Shown in pieces: positions 9,727-17,322 of a stretch of 64,000 bases of DNA. Within the stretch, counting starts at the first letter, position 1. Every line of letters begins with the position of its first letter. Where the stretch lies: positions 94,748-158,747 of the forward strand of contig CAZJAZ010000001.1 in assembly GCA_964544305.1 (NCBI GenBank), written 5' to 3'. Below the pieces are notes generated by a model, which was not told the origin of the DNA, made no database searches, and saw only the letters and a list, made by a program, of their open reading frames with translations. The DNA comes from JAFDWI01 sp964544305 (GTDB lineage: Bacteria; Actinomycetota; Acidimicrobiia; Acidimicrobiales; Iamiaceae). Position numbers and translations under genes: made by a program.

Positions 9727-10005
9727 GTGCCGTGGTGTGATGACTGCGATCGGTTCCTGAACCCAAATTCAGTCAACGACGATGGCTCCTGCCCAACCTG
9801 TGGCACGCAGCTTGCCTCAGCCAAGAAGATCCGTCGTGCTCGCTCGGGGGTGGGATCCCATCCGGATGCGTTGGCAGCAGCGACACCCGACGAAGACGCA
9901 AACTTGCCGACACCATGGCACTTTAAAGTTTTGGTCGTGTCTGTGGTGATCTACTTGGGCTGGCGTTTGGTTCAAGGCATTTTGTGGATCTCCCACAAGC
10001 TTTAA
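9727..10005 (+). CDS. Small zinc-ribbon protein with a C-terminal membrane helix
   Basis: 92 residues from GTG 9727, three bases after the upstream stop. The N-terminus has two CxxC pairs (CDDC at residues 4-7, CPTC near residue 22), fitting a zinc ribbon. The last ~25 residues form one hydrophobic helix, placing the ribbon on the cytoplasmic side of a tail-anchored protein. No named family was recognised. The neat two-part layout, the tight spacing to the upstream gene and the absence of a competing frame support it as real. Confidence 0.72.
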   Translation: MPWCDDCDRFLNPNSVNDDGSCPTCGTQLASAKKIRRARSGVGSHPDALAAATPDEDANLPTPWHFKVLVVSVVIYLGWRLVQGILWISHKL

Positions 10006-10070
10006 CGAGACGTGTGGCAAGTACGGGTAGCACTCTTTGGGGTCAGGTTGAGTACACTCAAAGATCTTGA

Positions 10071-10148
10071 CGGGCTGTGGCGCAGCTTGGTTAGCGCGTC
10101 GGTCTGGGGGACCGAAGGTCGTGGGTTCGAATCCCGCCAGCCCGACCA
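10071..10148 (+). tRNA. tRNA-Pro (anticodon GGG)
   Basis: The acceptor arms CGGGCTG and CAGCCCG pair over 7 bp, followed by discriminator A and an encoded CCA (10146-10148). The D arm is GCGC/GCGC. The anticodon stem TCGGT/ACCGA encloses the loop CTGGGGG, giving anticodon GGG, which reads CCC and CCU proline codons. The T arm is GTGGG/CCCGC around TTCGAAT. All stems are fully paired. Its 3' end marks the left edge of a small accessory islet. Confidence 0.97.
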
Positions 10149-10174
10149 CCAAAATCTCACGTCGCCGTCTAGGG

Positions 10175-10225
10175 GTTTTGGGTGCCGAATCCGGACACAA
10201 AATGGCGGAAAAGCGCACCCAAAAC
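10175..10225. repeat. 11-bp perfect inverted repeat just downstream of tRNA-Pro
   Basis: The arms GTTTTGGGTGC (10175-10185) and GCACCCAAAAC (10215-10225) match perfectly around a 29-nt spacer. The spacer holds a further short CCG/CGG pairing. No run of T follows on the + strand, so it is not a standard intrinsic terminator. It could shape the 3' trailer of the tRNA transcript or be a leftover of an inserted element. Confidence 0.55.
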
Positions 10226-10233
10226 GGGAAGCA

Positions 10234-10305
10234 GGTGTGGACCCCGACTGCCTGGAGTACATCCTGGTCCACGAGCTGAAGCACTACTTCGAACGACGCC
10301 CCGAG
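10234..10305 (+). pseudogene. Scrap of a YgjP/SprT-like metal-dependent hydrolase
   Basis: One frame encodes a short stretch reading CLEYILVHELKHYFERR. The xxVHELxH pattern resembles the metal-binding helix of YgjP-type (DUF45) zinc hydrolases, usually written VVHELAH. Nothing resembling the rest of such a protein, including the third metal ligand, is found around it, and no credible start codon or ribosome site precedes it. I read it as a remnant left between tRNA-Pro and the antitoxin gene; chance similarity is possible because the match is short. Confidence 0.35.
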
Positions 10306-10351
10306 ACTGCATATGTCCCACCAGCTATACGACCATGGCAGCATCATGGGT

Positions 10352-10567
10352 ATGAAGCTGAGTATCAGCGTGCCCGATGACGAGGTGACGTTTCTCGACA
10401 ACTACGCAGTCACGCACCAGGTTTCCTCACGTTCGGCGGTGATTCAACGCGCCCTCGGATTATTGCGAGCGTCGGAGTTGGAAGATTCCTACGCGGCGGC
10501 CTTCGACGAGTGGAGTGACGATGACGCCGACACCTGGGACTCTGCCAGTTCGGACGGAATTGGTTGA
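10352..10567 (+). CDS. MazE/RHH-type antitoxin
   Basis: About 71 residues from ATG 10352 (an in-frame ATG at 10346 would add two). The N-terminus, MKLSISVPDDEVTFLDNYA, is a ribbon-helix-helix strand and first helix, and SSRSAVIQRALGLLR is the second helix, as in mycobacterial MazE-type antitoxins. The C-terminus is acidic (EWSDDDADTWD), typical of the part that neutralises MazF. Its stop overlaps the start of a MazF-like frame by one base (TGATG), the standard toxin-antitoxin arrangement. It probably binds its own promoter as a dimer. The partner toxin appears broken. Confidence 0.8.
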   Translation: MKLSISVPDDEVTFLDNYAVTHQVSSRSAVIQRALGLLRASELEDSYAAAFDEWSDDDADTWDSASSDGIG

Positions 10568-10755
10568 TGCTGCGTCGTGGCACGGTGGTCTGGGTCGATT
10601 TCGAACCGGTGCGCGGTTCGGAGTCGAACAAGCGGCGGCCCGCCGTGGTGGTCGCTTCTCGACGAACTGGACGACGCGCTTCGACTTCACCTTGCGCTTT
10701 GAACGCAAACGGCATAGCCGTCGTCGCTGAGACGGTCTTGCCCGCAGCCAATTGA
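10567..10755 (+). pseudogene. Truncated or frameshifted MazF/PemK-type toxin
   Basis: The frame starts MLRRGTVVWVDFEPVRGSES and continues to RRPAVVVAS, a near-textbook N-terminal third of MazF (first strands plus the conserved RPAVVV). After about residue 31 the similarity stops and the frame ends at 62 residues instead of the usual ~110. The later strands with the conserved Thr-Ser segment and the C-terminal helix are absent. A second frame overlaps the downstream part, suggesting at least one indel followed by loss of the 3' end against the convergent HIT gene. The product should lack mRNA-cleaving activity. Confidence 0.7.
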
Positions 10756-10798
10756 GGCACCCCTTGCAGTCTTGGGTGCTGAGTGCGCCATCACGAGA

Positions 10799-11221
10799 TC
10801 AATCCGACACCGCTTCACAACCCATTTTGCGCAACGCGCCACGTAGTGCAACGGCTGCTTCATCGAGCGCTGACGCGTCAGGGGAAGGGTCGGCTCGAGC
10901 AAACGAAAGATCCGCTTCAGACGAAATTGGAACGGTGTGCAGATGCACGTGGGGAACCTCAAGGCCGGCAATAATCAAACCCACCCGCTCACGGGTAAAC
11001 GCCTGTTGTTGCGCTTGACCGATCGTCTGCGCAACCACCATCAAACGTGCCGCAAGGTCCGCGTCAAGATCAAGCCAATTGTCAACCTCGGCCCGCGGCA
11101 CAACCAGCATGTGGCCCGGGGCGATGGGATTAATCGTAAGGAAGGCGACAACCTCGGGGTCTCGCCAGACGAATCGACCAGGAAGCTCGCCTTGGATGAT
11201 CTTGGTGAACAAAGTTGCCAT
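10799..11221 (-). CDS. HIT-family nucleotide hydrolase/transferase
   Basis: About 140 residues from ATG 11221 (MATLFTKIIQGELPG), a typical HIT start. The histidine triad appears as HVHLH in VPHVHLHTVPI, with the central His as the nucleophile. A CxxC zinc site of the longer branch is missing, which is usual for short actinobacterial HIT proteins. Likely substrates are AMP-lysine, AMP-NH2 or similar phosphoramidates. The gene is divergent from pgsA with a 23-bp gap, so both promoters must overlap or lie inside coding sequence. Confidence 0.9.
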   Translation of the reverse strand: MATLFTKIIQGELPGRFVWRDPEVVAFLTINPIAPGHMLVVPRAEVDNWLDLDADLAARLMVVAQTIGQAQQQAFTRERVGLIIAGLEVPHVHLHTVPISSEADLSFARADPSPDASALDEAAVALRGALRKMGCEAVSD

Positions 11222-11244
11222 GCCAAGCAATCTAGATTGAGAAG

Positions 11245-11865
11245 GTGACCGATCCGACACATGCGCAACAGGGCATTGCGAAATGGAATCCGTGGACGAT
11301 TCCAAACGCCATTTCGGTCATGCGACTTGCGTGCCTTCCAGTGTTCGTCGTCTTGTTGTTTGGCAATGAGAACCGGGCCGCAGCCGCGTGGCTGCTCGGG
11401 ATATTGGGCATGACCGATTGGTGCGACGGGTACATCGCCCGTCATTTCAATCAAGTTTCTGAACTCGGCAAGATGCTTGACCCGGTCGCAGACCGCTTGT
11501 TGTTTTTCGTTGGTATAACAGCGATTCTCATCGACGGGTCGATGCCGATTGCCATAGGGATCGCAATCCTTGCCCGAGAAATCGTCGTTGGTTCGACAAC
11601 GGTCATATTGGGGATCTTGGGCGCACGCCGCATTGACGTCACGTGGTTCGGAAAAGCCGGAACGTTCGCCAACATGGTGGCAGTTCCGTGCTTTCTTGGT
11701 AGCCATTCGACATTGAGTTATGCAGGCTTGCTTGAGATTGTCGCCTGGATAGCGGTGATTCCAGGGCTCGCACTGTCGTATTACGCCGCGTTTCTCTACA
11801 TACCGCTTGCTCGTAAAGCGCTCGACGAGGGAAAGGCCGATCGGGCGATACGCTCAGAGTCATGA
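11245..11865 (+). CDS. pgsA: CDP-diacylglycerol-glycerol-3-phosphate 3-phosphatidyltransferase (CDP-alcohol phosphotransferase)
   Basis: 206 residues from GTG 11245. The CDP-alcohol phosphotransferase signature DGxxAR(x8)GxxxDxxxD is complete: DGYIAR near residue 61, then G and DPVAD about ten residues later. Several hydrophobic helices follow, so it is an integral membrane enzyme. It makes phosphatidylglycerol phosphate from CDP-diacylglycerol and glycerol 3-phosphate. It overlaps the next gene by 4 nt (ATGA). A pgsA-like gene also lies a few genes before gcvH/garA in Mycobacterium (pgsA2), so the neighbourhood is conserved. Another polar head group cannot be excluded from sequence alone. 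Confidence 0.88.
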   Translation: MTDPTHAQQGIAKWNPWTIPNAISVMRLACLPVFVVLLFGNENRAAAAWLLGILGMTDWCDGYIARHFNQVSELGKMLDPVADRLLFFVGITAILIDGSMPIAIGIAILAREIVVGSTTVILGILGARRIDVTWFGKAGTFANMVAVPCFLGSHSTLSYAGLLEIVAWIAVIPGLALSYYAAFLYIPLARKALDEGKADRAIRSES

Positions 11866-14348
11866 AGGCCGTCATCATGGCCGGGGGCGAAGGTACACGG
11901 CTCCGGCCCTTGACCTCGAACATCCCAAAGCCGATGTTGCCCGTAGCGAACGTTCCCATGATGGAACATATCGTCAATTTGTTGGTCAAACATGGCATTA
12001 CCGAAATCGTCGTGACGGTTGCGTACCTTGCAAACACGGTCCGCAATTACTTCGGAGACGGGTCAGCGTTTGGGGTGCGCATGGTGTACGCCACCGAGGA
12101 GACGCCACTGGGAACGGCAGGCTCGGTGCGCAATGCCATGGCCGAACTCGACGAGCGCTTCTTGGTGATCTCCGGGGACGTCCTGACCGACATTGATCTG
12201 CAATCGCTCATCGATTTTCATACGACACGGAAAGCTCTCGCAACAATCGGGCTCATTTCGGTGGCAAATCCGCTTGAGTTCGGCGTGGTTATCACCCGGC
12301 CTGACGGAACCATTGAGCGCTTTCTTGAGAAGCCAAATTGGGGTCAAGTGTTCAGCGACACCATCAACACGGGTGTTTTTGTGCTTGAACCTGAGATTTT
12401 CGATTTCATTCCAGACACCGGCCCATCAGATTTCTCGTCCGATGTTTTTCCCGCGGTGCTCGAAACTGGTGGAGGACTCTTTGGAATGGTGGCCTCTGGG
12501 TACTGGGAAGACGTGGGGACCCTCGAAGCGTACGCTCGTGCACATTCGGACGTGCTCGACGGCAACGTCGCGGTGCAGATTGGTGGTTTCGAAATTCGCG
12601 ATGGTGTGTGGCTTGGTGAAGGTGCCGAAATTCATCCCGATGCGGTCATTTCTGGTCGCGCCATTATTGGGTCTTCGTGCCGCGTTGAGGCAGGTGTGCG
12701 CCTTGGTGACGACTCGGTGCTTGGTTCCAATGTGCGGGTGCGTGCCGATGCAGAAGTGATGCGCAGCGTTCTTCATGACAACGTGTACGTGGGGGAAGGG
12801 GCGCGCATTCGTGGTGCAATTGTTGGACGGGGTTCTGATGTTCGGCGGGGGAGCCAAATTGAGGACGCTGCGATTATCGGCGATCAATGTTTTATCGGTG
12901 AACGTGCGGTCATCAGTTCAGGAGTAAAGGTCTTCCCGTTCAAGACCGTTGAGGCTGGCGCGCACATCAACACGTCGATCGTGTGGGAATCCAAAGGTGC
13001 CCGCAGCCTTTTTGGCCACTCTGCGTTCAATGGAATCGCCAACGTTGACGTCACACCAGAAAGTGCGAGCCGAGTAGCCATGGCGTATGCGTCAACGTTG
13101 CCCAAAGGCTCAATCATTGTCACGTCACGAGATTCGAGTCGCTCGGGGCGCATGCTCAAACGCGCGGTCATGGCCGGGTTAAATGCGTCAGGAGTTGACG
13201 TCGTCGATTTAGAAGTCGCCTCGGTGCCCGTGACCCGATTTATTGCGCGCCAGCCCCGCACTGCAGGTGGCATCACCGTTCGACTTGATGACAGCGATGC
13301 ACAATCAGTCGGCATTCATTTCTTTGACGATCGAGGCCTTGATCTGACGGACGCGGTCCAACGCAAGGTTGAACGACTCGTCAACCGCGAAGACTTCCGT
13401 CGAGTGCTTGCCGAGGAGATCGGCGATATTGATTATCCACCTCGCGCCCTCGAGCACTACAGCACCGCGCTCCAAGACACGGTCGATTTAGAAGTTCTCC
13501 GCTCGTCACCGTGCAAGTTGGTGGTCGACTATTCGTTTGGCTCGACCTCGTTTGTCATGCCAAGTGTGTGGTCAAAGATTGGCGCCGATGTCTTGGGAAT
13601 CAACCCCTTTGTTTCGACGTGGGGCACACTCAATACCGAACCGACCCAGCGTGTCGCTCGGGTTGCCGATCTTGTCAAGGCATCGGGCGCGGACCTTGGT
13701 GCAGTCATTGATCCCAATGGCGAACGGCTTTGGCTTGTCGACGACACCGGACACACATTGGATGGGACGCAAGCGCTGCTCGCCATTGTCACTTTGCTAC
13801 TGCCCACAATGGGCGAATCCGACATCGCAGTACCGGTCAATGCGACCCGAGAAGTTGCCACGATTGCGGAGCGCAAGGGCCGAAACGTCCATTGGACCCA
13901 AGTATCTCCAGGCGCACTGATGGAAGCGGCGTTACGTCCAAATATTGGGTTTGTTGGCGATGCACAGGGCGGATTTGTCCTACCAGGGTTCTTGCCTGGT
14001 TTTGACGGTGCCGCAATGCTCGTCAAGACGATGGAATTGTTAGCAAAAGGCGAGACTTCGCTGTCAGCAGTGGTCAGACAACTCCCTGCGGCCCATATTG
14101 TCCACACCACGGTCATCACCCCAACCGACCGAAAAGGAACGGTCATGCGTTCGCTGGTCGAGCAAGCGGGGGATCGCAAAGTCGACCTCATTGACGGTGT
14201 GAAGCTTTTCCACGATGACGATTGGGTGCTCACAATCCCCGACATGGCGCAACCCTTGACGCACGTTTGGGCCGAATCTCTGTCGATGTCGAAGGCACAA
14301 CAATTGGCGGACGAATATGTGCGGCGCATCACTGAGATGTCGAGGTGA
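11862..14348 (+). CDS. GDP-mannose pyrophosphorylase fused to a degenerate phosphomannomutase domain
   Basis: 828 residues. Residues 1-235 are a sugar-nucleotidyltransferase with the loop AGGEGTRLRPLT, Lys in KPMLPV, and SGDVLTDID holding the metal Asp. Residues ~240-380 form a left-handed beta-helix of hexapeptide repeats. Residues ~385-828 have phosphohexomutase topology, but catalytic loops are altered. The TASHNP phosphoserine loop is replaced by GGITVRLDDSD, the DGDxDR metal loop by DPNGER, and the sugar-phosphate-binding RxSGTEP loop by an unrelated segment. I infer an active nucleotidyltransferase with an inactive, possibly regulatory, mutase domain. Similar long fusions are known in actinobacteria and cyanobacteria. 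Confidence 0.88.
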   Translation: MKAVIMAGGEGTRLRPLTSNIPKPMLPVANVPMMEHIVNLLVKHGITEIVVTVAYLANTVRNYFGDGSAFGVRMVYATEETPLGTAGSVRNAMAELDERFLVISGDVLTDIDLQSLIDFHTTRKALATIGLISVANPLEFGVVITRPDGTIERFLEKPNWGQVFSDTINTGVFVLEPEIFDFIPDTGPSDFSSDVFPAVLETGGGLFGMVASGYWEDVGTLEAYARAHSDVLDGNVAVQIGGFEIRDGVWLGEGAEIHPDAVISGRAIIGSSCRVEAGVRLGDDSVLGSNVRVRADAEVMRSVLHDNVYVGEGARIRGAIVGRGSDVRRGSQIEDAAIIGDQCFIGERAVISSGVKVFPFKTVEAGAHINTSIVWESKGARSLFGHSAFNGIANVDVTPESASRVAMAYASTLPKGSIIVTSRDSSRSGRMLKRAVMAGLNASGVDVVDLEVASVPVTRFIARQPRTAGGITVRLDDSDAQSVGIHFFDDRGLDLTDAVQRKVERLVNREDFRRVLAEEIGDIDYPPRALEHYSTALQDTVDLEVLRSSPCKLVVDYSFGSTSFVMPSVWSKIGADVLGINPFVSTWGTLNTEPTQRVARVADLVKASGADLGAVIDPNGERLWLVDDTGHTLDGTQALLAIVTLLLPTMGESDIAVPVNATREVATIAERKGRNVHWTQVSPGALMEAALRPNIGFVGDAQGGFVLPGFLPGFDGAAMLVKTMELLAKGETSLSAVVRQLPAAHIVHTTVITPTDRKGTVMRSLVEQAGDRKVDLIDGVKLFHDDDWVLTIPDMAQPLTHVWAESLSMSKAQQLADEYVRRITEMSR

Positions 14349-14396
14349 TACGCCCACGGTTCCACCACGTCGGCTCGTGCGATAAGTTTGTGCGCC

Positions 14397-14777
14397 ATGG
14401 ACGTACCTGAGGACCTGCGCTATTCGAAAGACCACGAGTGGATTCGCCGTGAAGACAACAAAGTGCGGATTGGCATCACCGACTACGCGAGAGATGCGCT
14501 TGGCGATGTGGTTTATGTTTCGCTTCCCGAAGTCGGAGCGCAGCTTGGGGCGAATGCTGTAGCTGGCGAAGTTGAATCGACGAAAGCGGTTTCAGAGATT
14601 TACAACCCGATCGCCGGAAAAGTTGTTGAAATCAACGAGGCACTCAACGACGACACCGAACCCATCAATCAAGAACCGTACGCCTCCGGTTGGCTTTATT
14701 GTCTGGACCCCGACGATCCCGAAGCATTCGAGCAACTTCTCGATGCCGCGGGTTACCGGGCACTGACCGACGACTGA
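14397..14777 (+). CDS. gcvH: Glycine cleavage system H protein (lipoyl carrier)
   Basis: 126 residues from ATG 14397, giving the classic start MDVPEDLRYSKDHEWIR. The lipoylated Lys sits in GEVESTKAVSEIYNP near residue 64. The H protein shuttles the methylamine intermediate between GcvP, GcvT and the lipoamide dehydrogenase. An upstream in-frame TTG at 14388 is unlikely. It is followed after 6 nt by the FHA gene, as gcvH is followed by garA in Mycobacterium. gcvT is encoded 2.5 kb downstream and gcvP converges on it. No riboswitch is seen in front of this copy. Confidence 0.97.
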   Translation: MDVPEDLRYSKDHEWIRREDNKVRIGITDYARDALGDVVYVSLPEVGAQLGANAVAGEVESTKAVSEIYNPIAGKVVEINEALNDDTEPINQEPYASGWLYCLDPDDPEAFEQLLDAAGYRALTDD

Positions 14778-14783
14778 ATCATC

Positions 14784-15269
14784 GTGTTCTGCAACCACTG
14801 TGGACACAAGAATTCGTTAGGTTCGAATTTCTGTTCGTCGTGTGGAAAACCGTTCACGGACACGACTGGCAACCCCCCGACGATCACCTTTCAGATCGAT
14901 TCCATCGATGATGGTCCAGCCACCGATTCGATCATTGATGTCGCAGATGCGCATGCAGTGTTGCTCGTCACACGCGGTCCAAACGCCGGTTCAAGCTTTG
15001 TGGTGACCGGCGCAAAGCTCACCATTGGTCGACACCCCGATAGCGACATATTCCTCGATGACGTAACCGTTTCACGCCATCACGTTGAGATCACCGAAGA
15101 CGAAATCGGTGGGCATCACATTCGAGACACCGGCTCGCTCAATGGAACGTATGTGAATCGAGAGCGGGTCGCGGAAGCCTCGCTCGCGCCCGGAGACGAA
15201 TTGCAGATTGGTCGCTTCCGATTGCGCTACTTGGTTGACGGTTTGGATTCGGACGGTGTCAAACGGTGA
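14784..15269 (+). CDS. FHA-domain protein with N-terminal zinc ribbon (GarA/OdhI-like)
   Basis: 161 residues from GTG 14784. Residues 3-21 carry two CxxC pairs (CNHC, CSSC), a zinc ribbon. Residues ~60-150 are an FHA domain with the phosphothreonine-binding residues in GRHPDSDI, SRHH and GSLNGTYVN. The FHA core and position after gcvH match GarA (Rv1827) of Mycobacterium and OdhI of Corynebacterium, which regulate 2-oxoglutarate metabolism when phosphorylated by PknB-type kinases. Those proteins have a phosphorylatable ETT motif at the N-terminus; here a zinc ribbon takes that place and no ETT is seen. The stop overlaps the next GTG start. Confidence 0.88.
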   Translation: MFCNHCGHKNSLGSNFCSSCGKPFTDTTGNPPTITFQIDSIDDGPATDSIIDVADAHAVLLVTRGPNAGSSFVVTGAKLTIGRHPDSDIFLDDVTVSRHHVEITEDEIGGHHIRDTGSLNGTYVNRERVAEASLAPGDELQIGRFRLRYLVDGLDSDGVKR

Positions 15270-16231
15270 ACACGGCGCTACACCTTTCAATAAGCGAAGT
15301 GCTCAGCCTCCTCAAGGAAGATTTTCCTGATCTCACAATCACCAAGATTCGCTATTTGGAGAGTCAAGGATTAATCGACCCAGAACGCACCGCGTCGGGC
15401 TATCGCAAGTTCTATTCCTTTGATATTGACCGTTTGCGGTGGATTTTGCGTCAACAACGTGACAATTTCCTTCCCCTTAAGGTCATCAAGAAGCGCCTTG
15501 ATGACTCCGATGGCCGTACACCCACAGAAGACATCGAAGATCCATCGCCTCCCGAGCTTGACTTGGCTCGAGACCCAGGAAAAGCGGATCCACCTCCGGT
15601 TTGGATGCTCGATCACGCCGCCGCGAAACAAGACCAGACACAACCAAAGTCGCTACCTGTTTCCAACCCAGCCCCGGCAACCCCACCGGTTGCACCAGAC
15701 ACGAAAGCACAGGTCGAAGTTCCCATGAGCGACGAACCAACGCCAACGGATCACGTGAAACCCGCCGCGGCACTCCAACCAAGCCCACCGCCTCAAAAGA
15801 AGATCGAACAGGCACCACCCAAGGTGAGCCCTCCTCTCGACGCGGGCCCGACTGATGTTTCCTTGACCCGCGCGGAACTTCTCAAATCGACCGGCTTGAC
15901 CGATCGGCAACTGCACGAGCTTGAAACCTTTGGCATCGTACCCAGCTCGCAAGACGATATTTATGGCAGCGCCGCGTTGATCTGTGCGAAGCACGCCGCG
16001 ACGCTCCTTGATCTTGGCATCGAGGCACGTCACCTTCGCGCCTACAAAGTTGCGGCGGACCGTCAAGCAGGTCTCTACGAACAAATGCTGATGCCGCTAC
16101 TGCGCCAACGCAATCCTGCCGCCCGAGCGCAAGCCATGCAACGACTTGATCAAGTCGTCCGCGCTGGCAACGCAATCCAAGGTGCACTCCTCAAACAATC
16201 ACTCAAAGGCATTGCACGCTCAGGCGGCTGA
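15266..16231 (+). CDS. MerR-family regulator, FtsR (Rv1828)-like
   Basis: 321 residues from GTG 15266, overlapping the FHA stop (GTGA). The first ~75 residues are a MerR winged helix with the recognition helix region KIRYLESQGLIDPERTASGY. A Pro-rich linker of about 100 residues, unusually long, separates it from a second helical region (TRAELLKSTGLTDRQLHELE) that resembles another helix-turn-helix and dimerisation segment. Rv1828/FtsR regulators have the same two-part plan and control ftsZ and related genes in corynebacteria. The position between the FHA and DUF151 genes supports this orthology. No effector-binding cysteines are present. Confidence 0.85.
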   Translation: MNTALHLSISEVLSLLKEDFPDLTITKIRYLESQGLIDPERTASGYRKFYSFDIDRLRWILRQQRDNFLPLKVIKKRLDDSDGRTPTEDIEDPSPPELDLARDPGKADPPPVWMLDHAAAKQDQTQPKSLPVSNPAPATPPVAPDTKAQVEVPMSDEPTPTDHVKPAAALQPSPPPQKKIEQAPPKVSPPLDAGPTDVSLTRAELLKSTGLTDRQLHELETFGIVPSSQDDIYGSAALICAKHAATLLDLGIEARHLRAYKVAADRQAGLYEQMLMPLLRQRNPAARAQAMQRLDQVVRAGNAIQGALLKQSLKGIARSGG

Positions 16232-16253
16232 TTACGGCCGGTAGGGTGAAGAC

Positions 16254-16739
16254 ATGGTCGATCTCGAGCTCATCGGATTGAGCATCGAAGCTCCTTCCAC
16301 GACCCCCATTGTTTTGTTACGAGAAACGACGGGGGAGGGGCGTATCTTGCCGATTTTCATTGGTGGCACGGAAGCCGCCGCGATCGCCATGGCAATCGAA
16401 CATATGGATGCACCTCGACCGATGACACACGATTTGTTCGCCACAACACTGGCCACAATTGGGGCACAGTTGCAACGGGTCGTACTCACTGAATTAATCG
16501 ATGGCACCTATTACGCTCGACTCGAGGTTGAAGGTCCAGATGACGTGTACGAAATCTCATGCCGACCGTCAGATGGAATTGCGCTTGCCGTGCGTCTCGA
16601 TGCTCCAATTGTGGCGACCGAGACGCTCCTTGACGAAGCCGGCCACGTTCCAGTCCTTGACGATGCAAGCGAGGAGAAAGAGGTTCTCGACGCTTTTCAT
16701 GAGTTCATCGACCAGGTCGACCCAGAAGATTTTGCGTGA
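16254..16739 (+). CDS. DUF151 / bifunctional nuclease-domain protein (Rv1829-like)
   Basis: 161 residues from ATG 16254, preceded by a GGTGAAG-type ribosome site. It has the DUF151 core: LPIFIGGTEAAAIAMA near residue 29, the RPMTHDLF segment and the late SDGIALAVR motif. The acidic C-terminal tail is typical of the family. A plant relative has nuclease activity, but the role in bacteria is unclear. It occupies the same slot as Rv1829, between two MerR genes. Confidence 0.9.
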   Translation: MVDLELIGLSIEAPSTTPIVLLRETTGEGRILPIFIGGTEAAAIAMAIEHMDAPRPMTHDLFATTLATIGAQLQRVVLTELIDGTYYARLEVEGPDDVYEISCRPSDGIALAVRLDAPIVATETLLDEAGHVPVLDDASEEKEVLDAFHEFIDQVDPEDFA

Positions 16740-16741
16740 CA

Positions 16742-16771
16742 TTGACAACCCTGCCTTCGTAGATCTACGTT
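16742..16771 (+). promoter_or_regulatory. Candidate sigma-70-type promoter for the second MerR gene
   Basis: TTGACA at 16742-16747 is a perfect -35 hexamer, and TACGTT at 16766-16771 fits the loose actinobacterial -10 (TAnnnT) with an 18-nt spacer. Transcription would start about 13 bases before ATG 16791. A slightly long spacer is what a MerR-type activator would act on, so autoregulation is possible. This is a pattern match only. Confidence 0.45.
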
Positions 16772-16790
16772 GGCAAGCGCTGGGTGACGA

Positions 16791-17309
16791 ATGCAGTACT
16801 ATGGCGTGCCAACCGAGGAGCGATCGCAATCAATGAGCGGATTTAGTGGACGTCAAAGTGCCGACATTGTGGGCATTACCTATCGCCAGTTGGATTATTG
16901 GGCGCGCACCGATCTCGTGCGCCCCTCGCTGGCGGATGCGGCCGGGAGCGGCTCGCGTCGCCGTTACACCTACCGCGACCTTCTTGAACTCAAGATTGTC
17001 AAGCAGCTTTTAGACGCGGGCATTTCACTGCCTGCCGTTCGCAACGCGTTTGGTTACCTACGCAATTCGCTCGGCGAAGATATCGCAAGCGCACACCTCG
17101 TCTTGTCGGGCACCTCCGCGGTGCTTGTCAAAGACGGCGAAGAACTCATCGATGTGGTGAACCAATTTCGAGGCCAAGGCGTTTTGAACTTGTTGGCTCT
17201 CTCCGATGTCCAACTTGAATTGGACGCCGCGGTGCACGAACTTGCACTCGAGTCTGAGGTTGTACAACACCAAGAAGCTGATCAAAAGCTTGCACGAATC
17301 GCTCAGTGA
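16791..17309 (+). CDS. MerR-family regulator (Rv1830-like)
   Basis: 172 residues. The MerR DNA-binding domain begins near residue 20 with ADIVGITYRQLDYWARTDLV, and AGSGSRRRYTYRDLLELKIV is the wing and linker. This ITYRQLDYWART signature is highly specific for the Rv1830 group that neighbours garA and ftsR in actinobacteria. I kept ATG 16791; ATG 16833 (MSGFSGRQ), 12 nt after a GAGGAG, is a serious alternative. The rest is helical and likely forms the dimer. Its promoter candidate lies just upstream. Confidence 0.88.
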   Translation: MQYYGVPTEERSQSMSGFSGRQSADIVGITYRQLDYWARTDLVRPSLADAAGSGSRRRYTYRDLLELKIVKQLLDAGISLPAVRNAFGYLRNSLGEDIASAHLVLSGTSAVLVKDGEELIDVVNQFRGQGVLNLLALSDVQLELDAAVHELALESEVVQHQEADQKLARIAQ

Positions 17310-17322
17310 GCGCGTTTGTTCA

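Noticed and set aside
10234..10305. A functional zinc hydrolase gene after tRNA-Pro
   Set aside because: Only the VHELKH helix is recognisable; there is no start, third ligand or domain around it.
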